In this document: one piece after another, positions 7,491 to 15,910 of the stretch | Position numbering within the stretch: the first letter of the stretch is position 1 | How the letters are laid out: each line of letters begins with the position of its first letter | Assembly: GCA_927910885.1 (NCBI GenBank) | Contig: CAKMOD010000049.1 | Location: 1-15,993, forward strand | Length of the DNA: 15,993 nt | Reading direction: 5' to 3' | Origin: an uncultured Prevotella sp. | Lineage (GTDB): Bacteria; Bacteroidota; Bacteroidia; Bacteroidales; Bacteroidaceae | Program-made: the position numbers and the translations under genes | The notes under the pieces: generated by a model | Told to the model about the DNA's origin: nothing | The model's database searches: none | Seen by the model: only the letters and a program-made list of their open reading frames with translations

Positions 7491-8123
7491 TTAAAAGTCT
7501 GTTAAGTTGAAGTCATAAACAAGTGAGTGAACCACTCCCGTGTTTGTTTCAATATTACATGAAGCAACGTCCGACGTCTTAGTTGTCGTAGGAGAGACCA
7601 AGTGGATACGCAAAGGTCCAGCAGCTGGCACACCGTTGTAAGCCTCACGGAACGTGTAAATCCACAACTGATTGCCTGAAGCCATCTCTACCGTCTCACC
7701 CCCCTTACCAATAGGTGTTGATGCATCAGAAGATTTAACACCTTCCTTAAAATCATCAAGCATCACACGCTTGTTAGGTAGAACACAATTCAAGATAAAC
7801 TTCTTACAATCTGCAACAGGAATATCTGACACTCTCGTCATTCCATTATCATAGAGATAACGATTGATACTATGATTGGTAGGACCAAAGAACGTGAAGT
7901 TCTTACCATATTGGCTTGTACCTTGGAAAAGTGAAACCAAACCTGCACGCTCAGTCATCACGCGAAGAGAATCCCAGTTATAGCTATCGCTTTTAAAGTA
8001 TTCCCACATCGTCATATCGTGCTTACCATTAGCAAGACCTGTGTCGTCGAAGTTATACTTCGTACAACTGGTGAGTACTCCCATTGTAAGACACACTGCT
8101 ATTAAATATATAATCTTTTTCAT
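7491..8123 (-). CDS. FAS1 (fasciclin) domain lipoprotein
   Basis: A 210-residue lipoprotein. The signal ends LTSC, with the lipidated Cys at residue 20. A single FAS1 domain follows: FTFFGPTNHSINRYL (76-90) is the first conserved box of the family (usually TxFAPTNxAF), VADCKKFILNCVLPNKRV (103-120) corresponds to the LLxYHVV region, and ETNTGVVHSLVYDF (192-205) is the closing TNGVIHxID box. FAS1 domains are adhesion or ligand-binding modules; here it probably acts at the outer surface beside the SusCD pair. It lies 40 bp after the SusD gene and 2 bp before the next lipoprotein gene. The domain call comes from motif recognition. Ligand specificity is unknown. Confidence 0.85.
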   Translation of the reverse strand: MKKIIYLIAVCLTMGVLTSCTKYNFDDTGLANGKHDMTMWEYFKSDSYNWDSLRVMTERAGLVSLFQGTSQYGKNFTFFGPTNHSINRYLYDNGMTRVSDIPVADCKKFILNCVLPNKRVMLDDFKEGVKSSDASTPIGKGGETVEMASGNQLWIYTFREAYNGVPAAGPLRIHLVSPTTTKTSDVASCNIETNTGVVHSLVYDFNLTDF

Positions 8124-8163
8124 ATATCAAACATATATTTATTGTGATATCCTTTACCCAATA

Positions 8164-9711
8164 TTAGTTATAAGCCTGCCAATAAGGCTTCTGGCGCAAC
8201 TGGGTATTAATAATATGTCCATCCTTATCCTGCCATGCATCCTTTGGAAGTGGAAGGAAGAGCGCACCACCCTGAATGTCTTGATTAGTCAGCAAAAGGA
8301 ACTTACCCTGCAATTCTTCTTTCACGTAGCCATTGCGGATAACATCTGCATAACGTGCATCATTCTCACCAATAAACTCCTTTTCTCTTTCGAGGAAGAT
8401 AGCTTTTTTCAAGCCCTCTGTATCGTATGTTGAAGGATAAGAAAGTGCACCAGCACGCGAACGAATCACATTAAGATCAGCGATAGCCTTCGCTTCATTA
8501 CCTAACTTTTGATAGCACTCTGCTCTCAACAGATAGAAATCAGCAAGTCGCCAGTAAACATAGTCAGCATCTACCGTACGATAGGTCTTACCACTTGCAG
8601 AATACTGATCGGCATCCATAATTGCTTTTCTGAACTTATACATGATAGCATAGTCTGTTCCATCTACCTCGTGTGAGGTACCCCACTCATAGAAGAATGC
8701 TTGCAAACGCTGGTCAGTAGCATCAGGGAAGAGAGACTCTACTGTTGAAGTATAAAGCTGATAGGTACTGTTTGAAGGCAAATCTGCTAAGGTCTGGTCT
8801 TCTCTAACAGGCCAACTCACAAAGTTCTGTGCCACCTCATTAGGTGAAACAACATTCTCTGAGCGTGTCTTATCAAAGTACATACTGAAGATTGCCTCTG
8901 GGTTAGGAGACTTCTCATTAGACAGATACGTGCAGAGTTCCTCTGGAGAAGAACAAAGCTGATAGTTACCAACTTGACCTGCGATAAGCTGTGTGGAGTA
9001 ATCGATAGACTTCTGATAATCTTCCTGTGCATTACCTTGCAACTTATAAAGTTCTGTTACACTACCCTTCCACGCATAAATCTGTGCAAGCAAGGCAGCG
9101 GCAGTACCCTTTGAAGCCGTCTGGCGATTAGTAATTGACACACCGTTCAAATCCGTCAACTTATCCCATGTAGGCAAAATATCCAATGCCTTCTTTGCAT
9201 GTTCAATTGCAGCATTGAGTACATCACTCTGAGAAGACAAGGAGTAAGGCTTTATCTCTGAAGAATTATCAGTGATGATTGCCTCACCATAACGTTGTGC
9301 CAAAAGGAAATAAGACAATCCAAGAGCGAATTCAGCTTGTCCTACATGATACTTCCGACGATCTTCTGTCAAGTCCTTTGTCTTATCTATATTATCAAGC
9401 AGAAGGTTAGCTTCAAAGATAATGTCGTAAAGACCTTTCCAAGAATACTCGCTTGTAATTACTGTTCGTGGATTCCACTCACGCAACTGCTTACCATCAA
9501 GTATTTCATCAGCCTTCATACCTGCTGTTGATAGAACATAGTTGTTAGCTACTACTGTGTTGATATAATATAGAATAGAAGTAGTTGTCGCATTCAACTC
9601 TTTCTCAGTATTGAACGAGTTGCTGTAAGTCAATCCGTTCTCTGGCTGCAAGTCAAGGCTACAAGAGGACAGAAGACAACCACATATTGAGAGCATTATA
9701 ATCTTCTTCAT
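8164..9711 (-). CDS. SusD/RagB-family surface lipoprotein
   Basis: A 515-residue SusD-like lipoprotein. MKKIIMLSICGCLLSSC places the lipidated Cys at residue 17, followed by SLDLQPEN, the usual opening of this family. The N-terminal half is helical, with TPR-like segments such as FALGLSYFLLAQRYGE and AAALLAQIYAWKG, and the C-terminal part has YWRLADFYLLRAECYQKLGN and the typical LNVIRSRAG. SusD proteins form the lid over a SusC barrel and capture the ligand at the outer surface. The start is 5 bp after the SusC stop, so the two are translated from one message and should form one complex. No nearby glycoside hydrolase points to a sugar; RagB in Porphyromonas gingivalis, of the same family, handles peptides. 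Confidence 0.95.
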   Translation of the reverse strand: MKKIIMLSICGCLLSSCSLDLQPENGLTYSNSFNTEKELNATTTSILYYINTVVANNYVLSTAGMKADEILDGKQLREWNPRTVITSEYSWKGLYDIIFEANLLLDNIDKTKDLTEDRRKYHVGQAEFALGLSYFLLAQRYGEAIITDNSSEIKPYSLSSQSDVLNAAIEHAKKALDILPTWDKLTDLNGVSITNRQTASKGTAAALLAQIYAWKGSVTELYKLQGNAQEDYQKSIDYSTQLIAGQVGNYQLCSSPEELCTYLSNEKSPNPEAIFSMYFDKTRSENVVSPNEVAQNFVSWPVREDQTLADLPSNSTYQLYTSTVESLFPDATDQRLQAFFYEWGTSHEVDGTDYAIMYKFRKAIMDADQYSASGKTYRTVDADYVYWRLADFYLLRAECYQKLGNEAKAIADLNVIRSRAGALSYPSTYDTEGLKKAIFLEREKEFIGENDARYADVIRNGYVKEELQGKFLLLTNQDIQGGALFLPLPKDAWQDKDGHIINTQLRQKPYWQAYN

Positions 9712-9716
9712 TTCTG

Positions 9717-12700
9717 TTAGAATTTTAAGTTGAGACCCAAAGTAACTTTTCTATTCAACGGATACTGTGTTCCATCATCCTTACCAGAGTAAGGATTGAT
9801 AATTTCTGGGTCTACTCCTGAATAATTGGTAAGCAAGAACAAGTTCTCACCACTGAGGTATACATTAGCATCTTTGATGAAAGAGCCCTTCAACCAGTTC
9901 TTTGGTAGCTGATAACCAATAACCAACTGCTTGAGTCGTAAGAAGCTAATATTCTCAATATTAGAATCTACGTTACCATCAAACTGTCCAACATAATCCT
10001 TATCAGCGAACTCAAGTGATGGATACTTCGCATCTCTATTGCTTGTAGTCCAGAAGTCACCAGAATGGAAGTAGTTCATAATAACACCAAAGTCCTTTGT
10101 AAAGGTGAAGGCACTGTTCTTATACATATTCATAACCTTACGGCTAATAGTATAGCTGAAAAGTACATCAAAGCTCAATCCCTTCCATTCCAAATGGCTA
10201 TTCAAACCACCATAGACTGCAGGAAGTGTGCTACCAGCATAATAGAGGTCCTTATCATCAATCACACCATCATAGTTCTGATCCTTAATCTTTCTTCCGC
10301 CCACACGCAATGGATTATTGATAGACTGGAAGTAAAGAGGAATCTGCTTACCTGATGCATTTAGATACATTGGAACATCTTCTTCCTTCTGAACGATTCC
10401 CTCATCCTTGAAGGTATAGATGCCATAGACTGGACGACCTAAGACTTTATCATTAAGGTCTTCGCCATTGTATGTCTTACGCAGCATATTCTTATTATGA
10501 GAGAGGTTAAAGCCTACACTCCAGTTCCAATTCTTCTTGCGGATAACATCATACTGAGCCTCGAACTCAATACCTTCGTTAGAGATAGCAGATGCATTGT
10601 CCCACATATTTGTAGCAAGGAAGACATTACCAGGCAGATAAGACTGCATCAACAACTTACTTGAATACTTATAGTAATAATCAAGTTTGAACTTCAAGCG
10701 ATAATCCAAGAGTTGCAAGTCAAGACCGAGGTCATACTGATCACTCTCCTCCCAAGTCAACTTCTTATTAGCCATAGATTGTGGGATAAGACCTAACGAA
10801 CCGTTAAAGATATTGCTCTCCTCCATCACGCCCAATGCCAGATAAGGTTCTTGGAACTTCTGTCCAGACTTACCCCAAGAAGCACGAAGCTTACCGAAGC
10901 TTAACCACCAGAACTTCTTCATAAAGCGTTCTTCACTGAATGCCCAGCCAAGACCTACAGAAGGGAAGGTTCCCCAACGTACATCCTTACCGAACACACT
11001 TGATCCATCTGCACGGATAGAAAGCTCTGCCATGTAACGCTTCTTATAGCTATAAGCTGCACGACCTAAGAAACTGAGCAATGACTGCTCCTGCTGATTC
11101 GTAAGGAAGCTCTGTGCAGCTCTTACCGTTCCACCATCATTAAAGAGTGAAGGCCAACCCTCACCAGCATACTTGATAGAGTTAGTTGGACCACCCTTTG
11201 CAGTACCACTTAAGTTTTGCAACAAATCATAGTTATAAGTCATACCAGCCATCAACTCCAACTTATGTTCACTTGGCAATGCAAGGTTATAAGTAAGAAT
11301 ATTCTCAGTCTGAACATTCGTCATTGCAATGTTAGAAGCCTGAACCTCAGACTTCTTGTCATACTTCAAATAATCAGGTGTGAATGTATACACACGTGTG
11401 AAGTAATGGTCAAGTGAATAAGTAGAAGAGAACTTCAGACCCTTCAAGATGTTATAGTTCAAGCCAACACTCAAACGAACATTATAATTTGAGTTGTTCC
11501 TATCAATATCCTTCAATTGCCTCAATGCCACTTGCTCAGCAGTACTACCCTTACCAGGCAAGAGAGTTGATGTACGCTTCGGATCGAATGTCAATCCCTG
11601 CACACGACCTCCACCTACTCCAGATTTCTGCGTAGCATATGTAAGATTAATACGTGTGAAAGCACTCAACTTCGTTGACAAGTTGAAGTCGAGGTTACTC
11701 AACAGACTGAAACGACGGAAGTTAGAACTAATCATAATACCAGTCTCATCATAGACACCAGCATTAACCATATATCTAATATTATCCGTACCACCTGCTA
11801 ATAACATATCTGCCTTGGTCACCTTACCTACACGGAAGGCATACTTCCACCAGTTTGTTCTGTTATTATAGAAGGTATTAAGTGAGTCCTGTGCAATACC
11901 TGGCAGACGGCGTTCTGAATCCAGCACCTTACCGTTGCGCCACAAATAGTCGTACGCACCATCATTATCAGCATCCCAGCCGTATGAATCCTTATAAGAA
12001 CCAGGGTAAACTAACTTATCTGTAATGTAGTCATAATGTGCACCTCTCTGGCTTTTAGCAAGGAGAAGAGCTATATCACGCTCACCCTTACCAAGCGTCT
12101 GCATTGGTGTACTTGGCAACCAAGAAAGAGACTGTGACACATTAAAGCTTACTTCAGAACGTCCAGACTTACCCTTCTTTGTTGTAATAAGGATAACACC
12201 ATTACCAGCACGTGAACCATAGAGGGACGCTGATGCAGCATCCTTAAGTACCTGTACAGACTCAATACTTGAAGGATCGAGTCCTGACAATGGGTTGATA
12301 CCACTTGTTGCATCTCCTGCACTACTTGACACAGGAATACCATCAATCACATAAAGTGGAGAACCATCATTGATACCCTTCTGATTAAGAGAACTAAAAC
12401 CACGAATAGTGATACGAGAGCCACCACCACCAGGTGAACCTGAGAGGTTAGTTACATCTACACCAGCCATACGACCCTGCAAGAGATTCTCAATACTTGC
12501 CGTTGGTGCCTTCTGCAAATCTTCAACTTTCACAGAAGCAATAGCACCTACCTGCTCACGTGTATTACGCTTACCATAGGCAACAACCGTAACCTCACCC
12601 ATTGCAATAGCAGAAGAGGTCAAGATAACATTCATTGCCTTACCAGTATGATACTTCAGTGTTTTAGCGTCATAGCCCACACTGGAGATTGTAACTGTTC

Positions 12701-13202
12701 CCTCCTCTTTTTCTACAGGCATAGAGAAGTTACCGTCAATATCGGCAGTAACACCTTGCGACGTACCCTTAATCTGCACAATAGCAAAAGGCACGCCCAA
12801 TCCATCTTTGTCTTTTACAGTACCATGAATTGTGTATTGTCCCTGCGTTGCATTCTTCATTTTGAACACATCAATCACCTTTCCGTCAATATTGTAGACG
12901 AAAGTAGAGTGAGACAATAGTTTTTCCACAGCACTCAGTTCGTCTACATCCTCAAACGAAATGGTAAGAAGCAACGTGTCGTTCTTAACATCGTCTGAGT
13001 AATTAATCTTGTAGTCTCCCTTTGTAGAAATGAAATCCAAGATCTGAGCAACACTCTTATCCTTAAACGAAATCGAGAACTTCTTTCCTGGCGTCTGTGC
13101 AGAAGCAGGAGAACTCCACGAAATCATCAAGATAAAAGCTGTCAGAAACACCAAAGAAGGCAAGCTTCTTAAAGTTCTAAACATGTGTTGATGATACTTC
13201 AT
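9717..13202 (-). CDS. SusC/RagA TonB-dependent transporter with STN domain
   Basis: A 1161-residue outer-membrane transporter. The signal peptide ends SPASAQ at about residue 36. An STN domain covers about 41-115 (KKFSISFKDKSVAQILDFIS ... KVIDVF), then a carboxypeptidase-regulatory-like strand domain at about 123-198 (IHGTVKDKDGLGVPFAIVQI). The plug spans about 213-345, with LQGRMAGVDV, RITIRGFSS, PLYVIDGIP and VLKDAASASLYGSRAGNGVI. The remainder is the 22-strand barrel, ending in KVTLGLNLKF with the required terminal Phe. It should import ligands captured by SusD using TonB energy. STN domains usually talk to an inner-membrane anti-sigma factor, but no sigma/anti-sigma pair is next to it. 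A shorter start at the internal Met (13184) is possible; ATG 13202 is preferred because the -7 box is far upstream. Confidence 0.96.
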   Translation of the reverse strand: MKYHQHMFRTLRSLPSLVFLTAFILMISWSSPASAQTPGKKFSISFKDKSVAQILDFISTKGDYKINYSDDVKNDTLLLTISFEDVDELSAVEKLLSHSTFVYNIDGKVIDVFKMKNATQGQYTIHGTVKDKDGLGVPFAIVQIKGTSQGVTADIDGNFSMPVEKEEGTVTISSVGYDAKTLKYHTGKAMNVILTSSAIAMGEVTVVAYGKRNTREQVGAIASVKVEDLQKAPTASIENLLQGRMAGVDVTNLSGSPGGGGSRITIRGFSSLNQKGINDGSPLYVIDGIPVSSSAGDATSGINPLSGLDPSSIESVQVLKDAASASLYGSRAGNGVILITTKKGKSGRSEVSFNVSQSLSWLPSTPMQTLGKGERDIALLLAKSQRGAHYDYITDKLVYPGSYKDSYGWDADNDGAYDYLWRNGKVLDSERRLPGIAQDSLNTFYNNRTNWWKYAFRVGKVTKADMLLAGGTDNIRYMVNAGVYDETGIMISSNFRRFSLLSNLDFNLSTKLSAFTRINLTYATQKSGVGGGRVQGLTFDPKRTSTLLPGKGSTAEQVALRQLKDIDRNNSNYNVRLSVGLNYNILKGLKFSSTYSLDHYFTRVYTFTPDYLKYDKKSEVQASNIAMTNVQTENILTYNLALPSEHKLELMAGMTYNYDLLQNLSGTAKGGPTNSIKYAGEGWPSLFNDGGTVRAAQSFLTNQQEQSLLSFLGRAAYSYKKRYMAELSIRADGSSVFGKDVRWGTFPSVGLGWAFSEERFMKKFWWLSFGKLRASWGKSGQKFQEPYLALGVMEESNIFNGSLGLIPQSMANKKLTWEESDQYDLGLDLQLLDYRLKFKLDYYYKYSSKLLMQSYLPGNVFLATNMWDNASAISNEGIEFEAQYDVIRKKNWNWSVGFNLSHNKNMLRKTYNGEDLNDKVLGRPVYGIYTFKDEGIVQKEEDVPMYLNASGKQIPLYFQSINNPLRVGGRKIKDQNYDGVIDDKDLYYAGSTLPAVYGGLNSHLEWKGLSFDVLFSYTISRKVMNMYKNSAFTFTKDFGVIMNYFHSGDFWTTSNRDAKYPSLEFADKDYVGQFDGNVDSNIENISFLRLKQLVIGYQLPKNWLKGSFIKDANVYLSGENLFLLTNYSGVDPEIINPYSGKDDGTQYPLNRKVTLGLNLKF

Positions 13203-13318
13203 TGATTAGTCTTTATTGTTATTATTTTTGATATTAACTTATTAAAAGAATTAGATCTCTTCACTAATATGCACTCAACAAATTCTACATAAAAAAGGTA
13301 TTAATATTGATTACGCTG

Positions 13319-13348
13319 CAAATGTACATAATTTTATCAAATCTCAAA
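13319..13348 (-). promoter_or_regulatory. Promoter of the SusC operon
   Basis: On the minus strand TACATTTG (13319-13326) matches the -7 consensus TAnnTTTG exactly, and TTTG (13345-13348) stands 18 bp upstream as the -33 element. Transcription should begin near 13312, leaving a leader of about 110 bases before the SusC ATG. This is the only full two-part promoter found upstream of the six-gene minus-strand run. Confidence 0.75.
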
Positions 13349-13401
13349 GTCAATTGAGTATAAAAAAAGTAAAAGAAATAAGTTATAATAAAACATACCT
13401 A

Positions 13402-13425
13402 TCCCCTCTCTAAAAGAGAAGGGGA
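13402..13425 (-). terminator. Possible terminator after the DUF3078 gene
   Basis: TCCCCTCTC (13402-13410) pairs with GAGAAGGGGA (13416-13425) with one bulged base and a TAAAA loop. On the minus strand the stem is followed by a loosely T-rich stretch rather than a clean U-run. It lies 136 bp past the stop of the DUF3078 gene and about 50 bp ahead of the SusC promoter. It could instead be a copy of a dispersed intergenic repeat. Confidence 0.4.
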
Positions 13426-13560
13426 GTGAAAGATATTATAAGTTTCTAATTTGCAAACTTTAAATTAGGGCTTAGCTCACAAATTTCCTCTACACTTAGA
13501 AAAACACTGACAACAAGCATTATTAAAAGAGTATTAGTCTTATAACAAAAAAGCTATCTA

Positions 13561-14838
13561 TTAAAAGCTATATTGGAATCCAATAGAAGCAAACTCCTTC
13601 AGCTGCCAGAAAGCATGGTCGTTATCACGACGAACACCATCATCAAAGCGAGGATAGATGAACACACGACTTGAGATATAACGATTGAATCGGAAAGTAA
13701 ATGTATTCTCCCATTCTAACTCTGTACGCTTATACGTAGTATATCCATACAATCGTGTCTTCCAAGTAAGCAATTCCATCAACTTCCATTCCAAATCAAC
13801 AGTAAACTCAGAACCGAAGTCATGCAAGAAATGTTTACCATCCTTGATACCCAAACGACGAGTCAACTCTAACATACGAGTGTACTTCATATTATAAGCC
13901 AATGGCGCCAAATGGAAGTTACCCTTCAGACGATGATTCATCCAATCTACCGAGTAATCCATACCGATAGAGAGATTTATGTTCAATGGTGCCGCAAAAG
14001 CTGAATAAACCTTTGGATCATTCGAACGATAAGAGTGGCTAAACTGTGTATTACCAACAAACTGCACCGTATAATACCAACGCTTTGTCGCCTGCAAACC
14101 AAGTTTAGAAGTAAGACGAATCAAATCCTCTGTACTCTTAAAACTATGCAAAGAGTCTGAACGGCTGCTCTGCATACCATACTTCAGCTCCAATCGGTTT
14201 TCCCACTTTACTTTCTGCTTATTGTTGTAATTGGCTTGCATAACCAATGATGCCAACGCAGAATAGTTGCTTTCACCACCTTTGTACCAGTTTCCTGAAA
14301 CATAATTCTGCAGGAACTGCAAGGCATAATCACCGTTTATCGTCCAAAAATTAGGACGCTTCACCATGACTTCTACTGGTACAGTTGTTGGCTCAATAGG
14401 ACGCTCAGTCACCTTCTCTACCAATGTTGCATCATGATGTATTGGCGTTTTAATATCATCTAACTTCGTCTGCTGTTGCTGTACCATTCGATCAGTGCCT
14501 TCAACAAGGTCAGGACGTGTCAAATAAAGGTGCATCAACTCAGAGAGAATAGGGTTTTCATTTCTTCCTCGTGTAAACAACCCTTCTGCCACATTACCAT
14601 AATAGGTCAGCGGCATAAACAATCGCATATCATTTCGACGAAGTCTTTGATCACGTCGCAACTTAGGCATTTTGCGTGTAAACACACTATCCTTCAACGA
14701 GTTTAACGAATCGATATACGCTTGTATCTTATCCATAGATGGACGTTCATCGCTACGAACAGTGACAGGATGGTGCACTTGAGCAATAGCACCCAAGCCC
14801 ATTATTAAAAATAATGTGATTAAAAAGTTCCGTTTCAT
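13561..14838 (-). CDS. DUF3078 outer-membrane beta-barrel protein
   Basis: A 425-residue exported protein from the preferred start MKRNFLITL, with a signal ending GAIAQ. Residues about 25-160 form an unusual basic and linker-like N-terminal part (for instance KLRRDQRLRRNDMRLF). From about residue 163 it shows the DUF3078 pattern: NFWTINGDYALQFLQNYVSG, NWYKGGESNYSALASLVMQA, WENRLELKYGM, then alternating amphipathic strands up to the terminal ASIGFQYSF, whose final Phe suits outer-membrane insertion. The function of the family is not known. An upstream TTG at 14859 also opens the frame but falls within the -7 box at 14857-14864, so an ATG at 14838 or 14841 must be used. It is transcribed apart from the SusC operon. 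Confidence 0.85.
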   Translation of the reverse strand: MKRNFLITLFLIMGLGAIAQVHHPVTVRSDERPSMDKIQAYIDSLNSLKDSVFTRKMPKLRRDQRLRRNDMRLFMPLTYYGNVAEGLFTRGRNENPILSELMHLYLTRPDLVEGTDRMVQQQQTKLDDIKTPIHHDATLVEKVTERPIEPTTVPVEVMVKRPNFWTINGDYALQFLQNYVSGNWYKGGESNYSALASLVMQANYNNKQKVKWENRLELKYGMQSSRSDSLHSFKSTEDLIRLTSKLGLQATKRWYYTVQFVGNTQFSHSYRSNDPKVYSAFAAPLNINLSIGMDYSVDWMNHRLKGNFHLAPLAYNMKYTRMLELTRRLGIKDGKHFLHDFGSEFTVDLEWKLMELLTWKTRLYGYTTYKRTELEWENTFTFRFNRYISSRVFIYPRFDDGVRRDNDHAFWQLKEFASIGFQYSF

Positions 14839-14856
14839 CATAATTAATATAATGTG

Positions 14857-14864
14857 CAAACTTA
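14857..14864 (-). promoter_or_regulatory. -7 promoter element of DUF3078 gene
   Basis: The minus strand reads TAAGTTTG, an exact TAnnTTTG match. Transcription would start near 14850, only about 10 bases before the ATG pair at 14841/14838, so the leader would be very short. No good TTTG is found 18-20 bp upstream. The element rules out the TTG start at 14859. Confidence 0.55.
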
Positions 14865-14998
14865 CTGCATTTTTTTCAATTTTCAGTCCTATTTGCTAAA
14901 AATATTAATCATTACAAATAATTTATTCACATAAACAGTCCTTTCCACCCCATTATGAAATGAAATCTTGCATACCAATAAAATCAATTAATACAATA

Positions 14999-15020
14999 CT
15001 TTCTCAATAATTGAAGAAAG
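14999..15020 (-). terminator. Weak terminator candidate after porin-like gene
   Basis: CTTTCT (14999-15004) plus CAA pairs with TTG plus AGAAAG (15015-15020), with one bulged base and a 3-base loop, 14 bp past the stop codon of the porin-family gene. The stem is AT-rich and the following minus-strand sequence is only loosely T-rich, so termination is uncertain. Confidence 0.3.
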
Positions 15021-15034
15021 AGTTACGAGCTATT

Positions 15035-15718
15035 TTAAAGATTTAATTTATAACCGACCGATACCTCAAATATGCTATTGCGAGAAGAGACACCATACTT
15101 GTAAATATTAAATACTCCCACATGATATAGTGCCCCTAACACAACGTTTTCGTATTCATAGCTAACACCAATAGGTATAGAAAGTCCAAACTTACGCATT
15201 CCTTTCTTTACATCAAAGTCATATATAGCTTCTTGGAAATTAGACTTTTTACCATCTGTATCAACATCAAACGATTGATGCTCTTCATGATTTGTAGCAC
15301 TAACTAAGAAAGTAGGCTCTATACCAGCTTTAACAGAGAATCTTGGTAACAAACAGCTATGAGCCAAAATAGGCATGGCAACATAATTCATTCGCATATA
15401 GCGATCATGAACAACATACCCCTTCGCCTCCTCATCTTTGAACTTGCAGCCAGCTTGAACAAATGACAACCCAGCAGATACTCCAACAACATCAGAAGCT
15501 TGATACATCACGTCTGCTCCGCCAACAAAGCCTAACAATCTATGTGGCTTTAGCTTCACCACTTCTCCATCACCGATTTCATACAATCCTGCCTCACCTA
15601 ACAAAGAAGATATAGACACTCCAACATGTGGTATCACTGACCATGTACCTGGTTTATTCTGTGCCATTGATACCAAGGTTAATGTAACAAATACGATTAG
15701 AATAGCTATTCGTTTCAT
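15035..15718 (-). CDS. Porin-family outer-membrane beta-barrel protein
   Basis: A 227-residue protein with a signal peptide (MKRIAILIVFVTLTLVSMAQ) and a mature part of about 207 residues. It opens with WSVIPHVGVSISSLLGE and continues as alternating strands, such as LLGFVGGADVMYQASDVVGVSAGLSF, MRMNYVAMPILAHS and FGLSIPIGVSYEYENVVLGALYHVG, closing with SIFEVSVGYKLNL. This is the 8-strand layout of the OMP_b-brl_2 (PorT/OmpX-like) families of Bacteroidetes, which lack a known transport substrate. The PxLAH-type strand after MNYVAMP is a family hallmark. It has its own promoter and stands alone. It may be a structural or stress porin; nothing ties it to the SusC operon except its minus-strand direction. 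Confidence 0.85.
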   Translation of the reverse strand: MKRIAILIVFVTLTLVSMAQNKPGTWSVIPHVGVSISSLLGEAGLYEIGDGEVVKLKPHRLLGFVGGADVMYQASDVVGVSAGLSFVQAGCKFKDEEAKGYVVHDRYMRMNYVAMPILAHSCLLPRFSVKAGIEPTFLVSATNHEEHQSFDVDTDGKKSNFQEAIYDFDVKKGMRKFGLSIPIGVSYEYENVVLGALYHVGVFNIYKYGVSSRNSIFEVSVGYKLNL

Positions 15719-15755
15719 AGGTTTTGTTATTTATTTTGTTAAAGATTATGTTTGT

Positions 15756-15785
15756 TAAACGTATTTTGCATAGTTTTATTGCAAA
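15756..15785 (-). promoter_or_regulatory. Promoter of porin-family gene
   Basis: On the minus strand TTTG (15782-15785) and TACGTTTA (15756-15763, one mismatch to TAnnTTTG) are 18 bp apart, the same spacing as in the SusC promoter. Transcription would start near 15749, giving a leader of about 30 bases. That leader has TAACAAA twice (15723-15729 and 15735-15741), and a third copy (15751-15757) lies at the -7 edge. A-rich leaders of this kind are common before Bacteroidetes genes. Confidence 0.6.
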
Positions 15786-15910
15786 GCACATACGATTTGT
15801 GAATATTTTACACAGAAATACAACAGCATTATCACCATATTAAGAGTTGTGAAAATTATTTACATTATTTCTTAAAATATTCATCTAAAAGATAAAAAAT
15901 ATCCTTTTTG

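Larger units (their letters stand above)
13203..13560. other. Intergenic region upstream of SusC operon
   Basis: A 358-bp gene-free stretch. From right to left it holds a 7-bp inverted repeat CTAATTT (13446-13452) / AAATTAG (13462-13468), a G/C-rich stem at 13402-13425, the SusC promoter at 13319-13348, and a long AT-rich leader. No small ORF or known RNA is recognised in the leader. Confidence 0.6.

Noticed and set aside
8128..8135. TATGTTTG on the minus strand just upstream of the FAS1 gene
   Set aside because: It matches TAnnTTTG, but transcription would begin at the start codon itself, and no TTTG lies 18-20 bp upstream. Probably chance in AT-rich DNA.
8041..8433. Plus-strand open frame of 130 codons
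   Set aside because: Overlaps the start of the FAS1 gene and the end of the SusD gene antisense, with no supporting signal.
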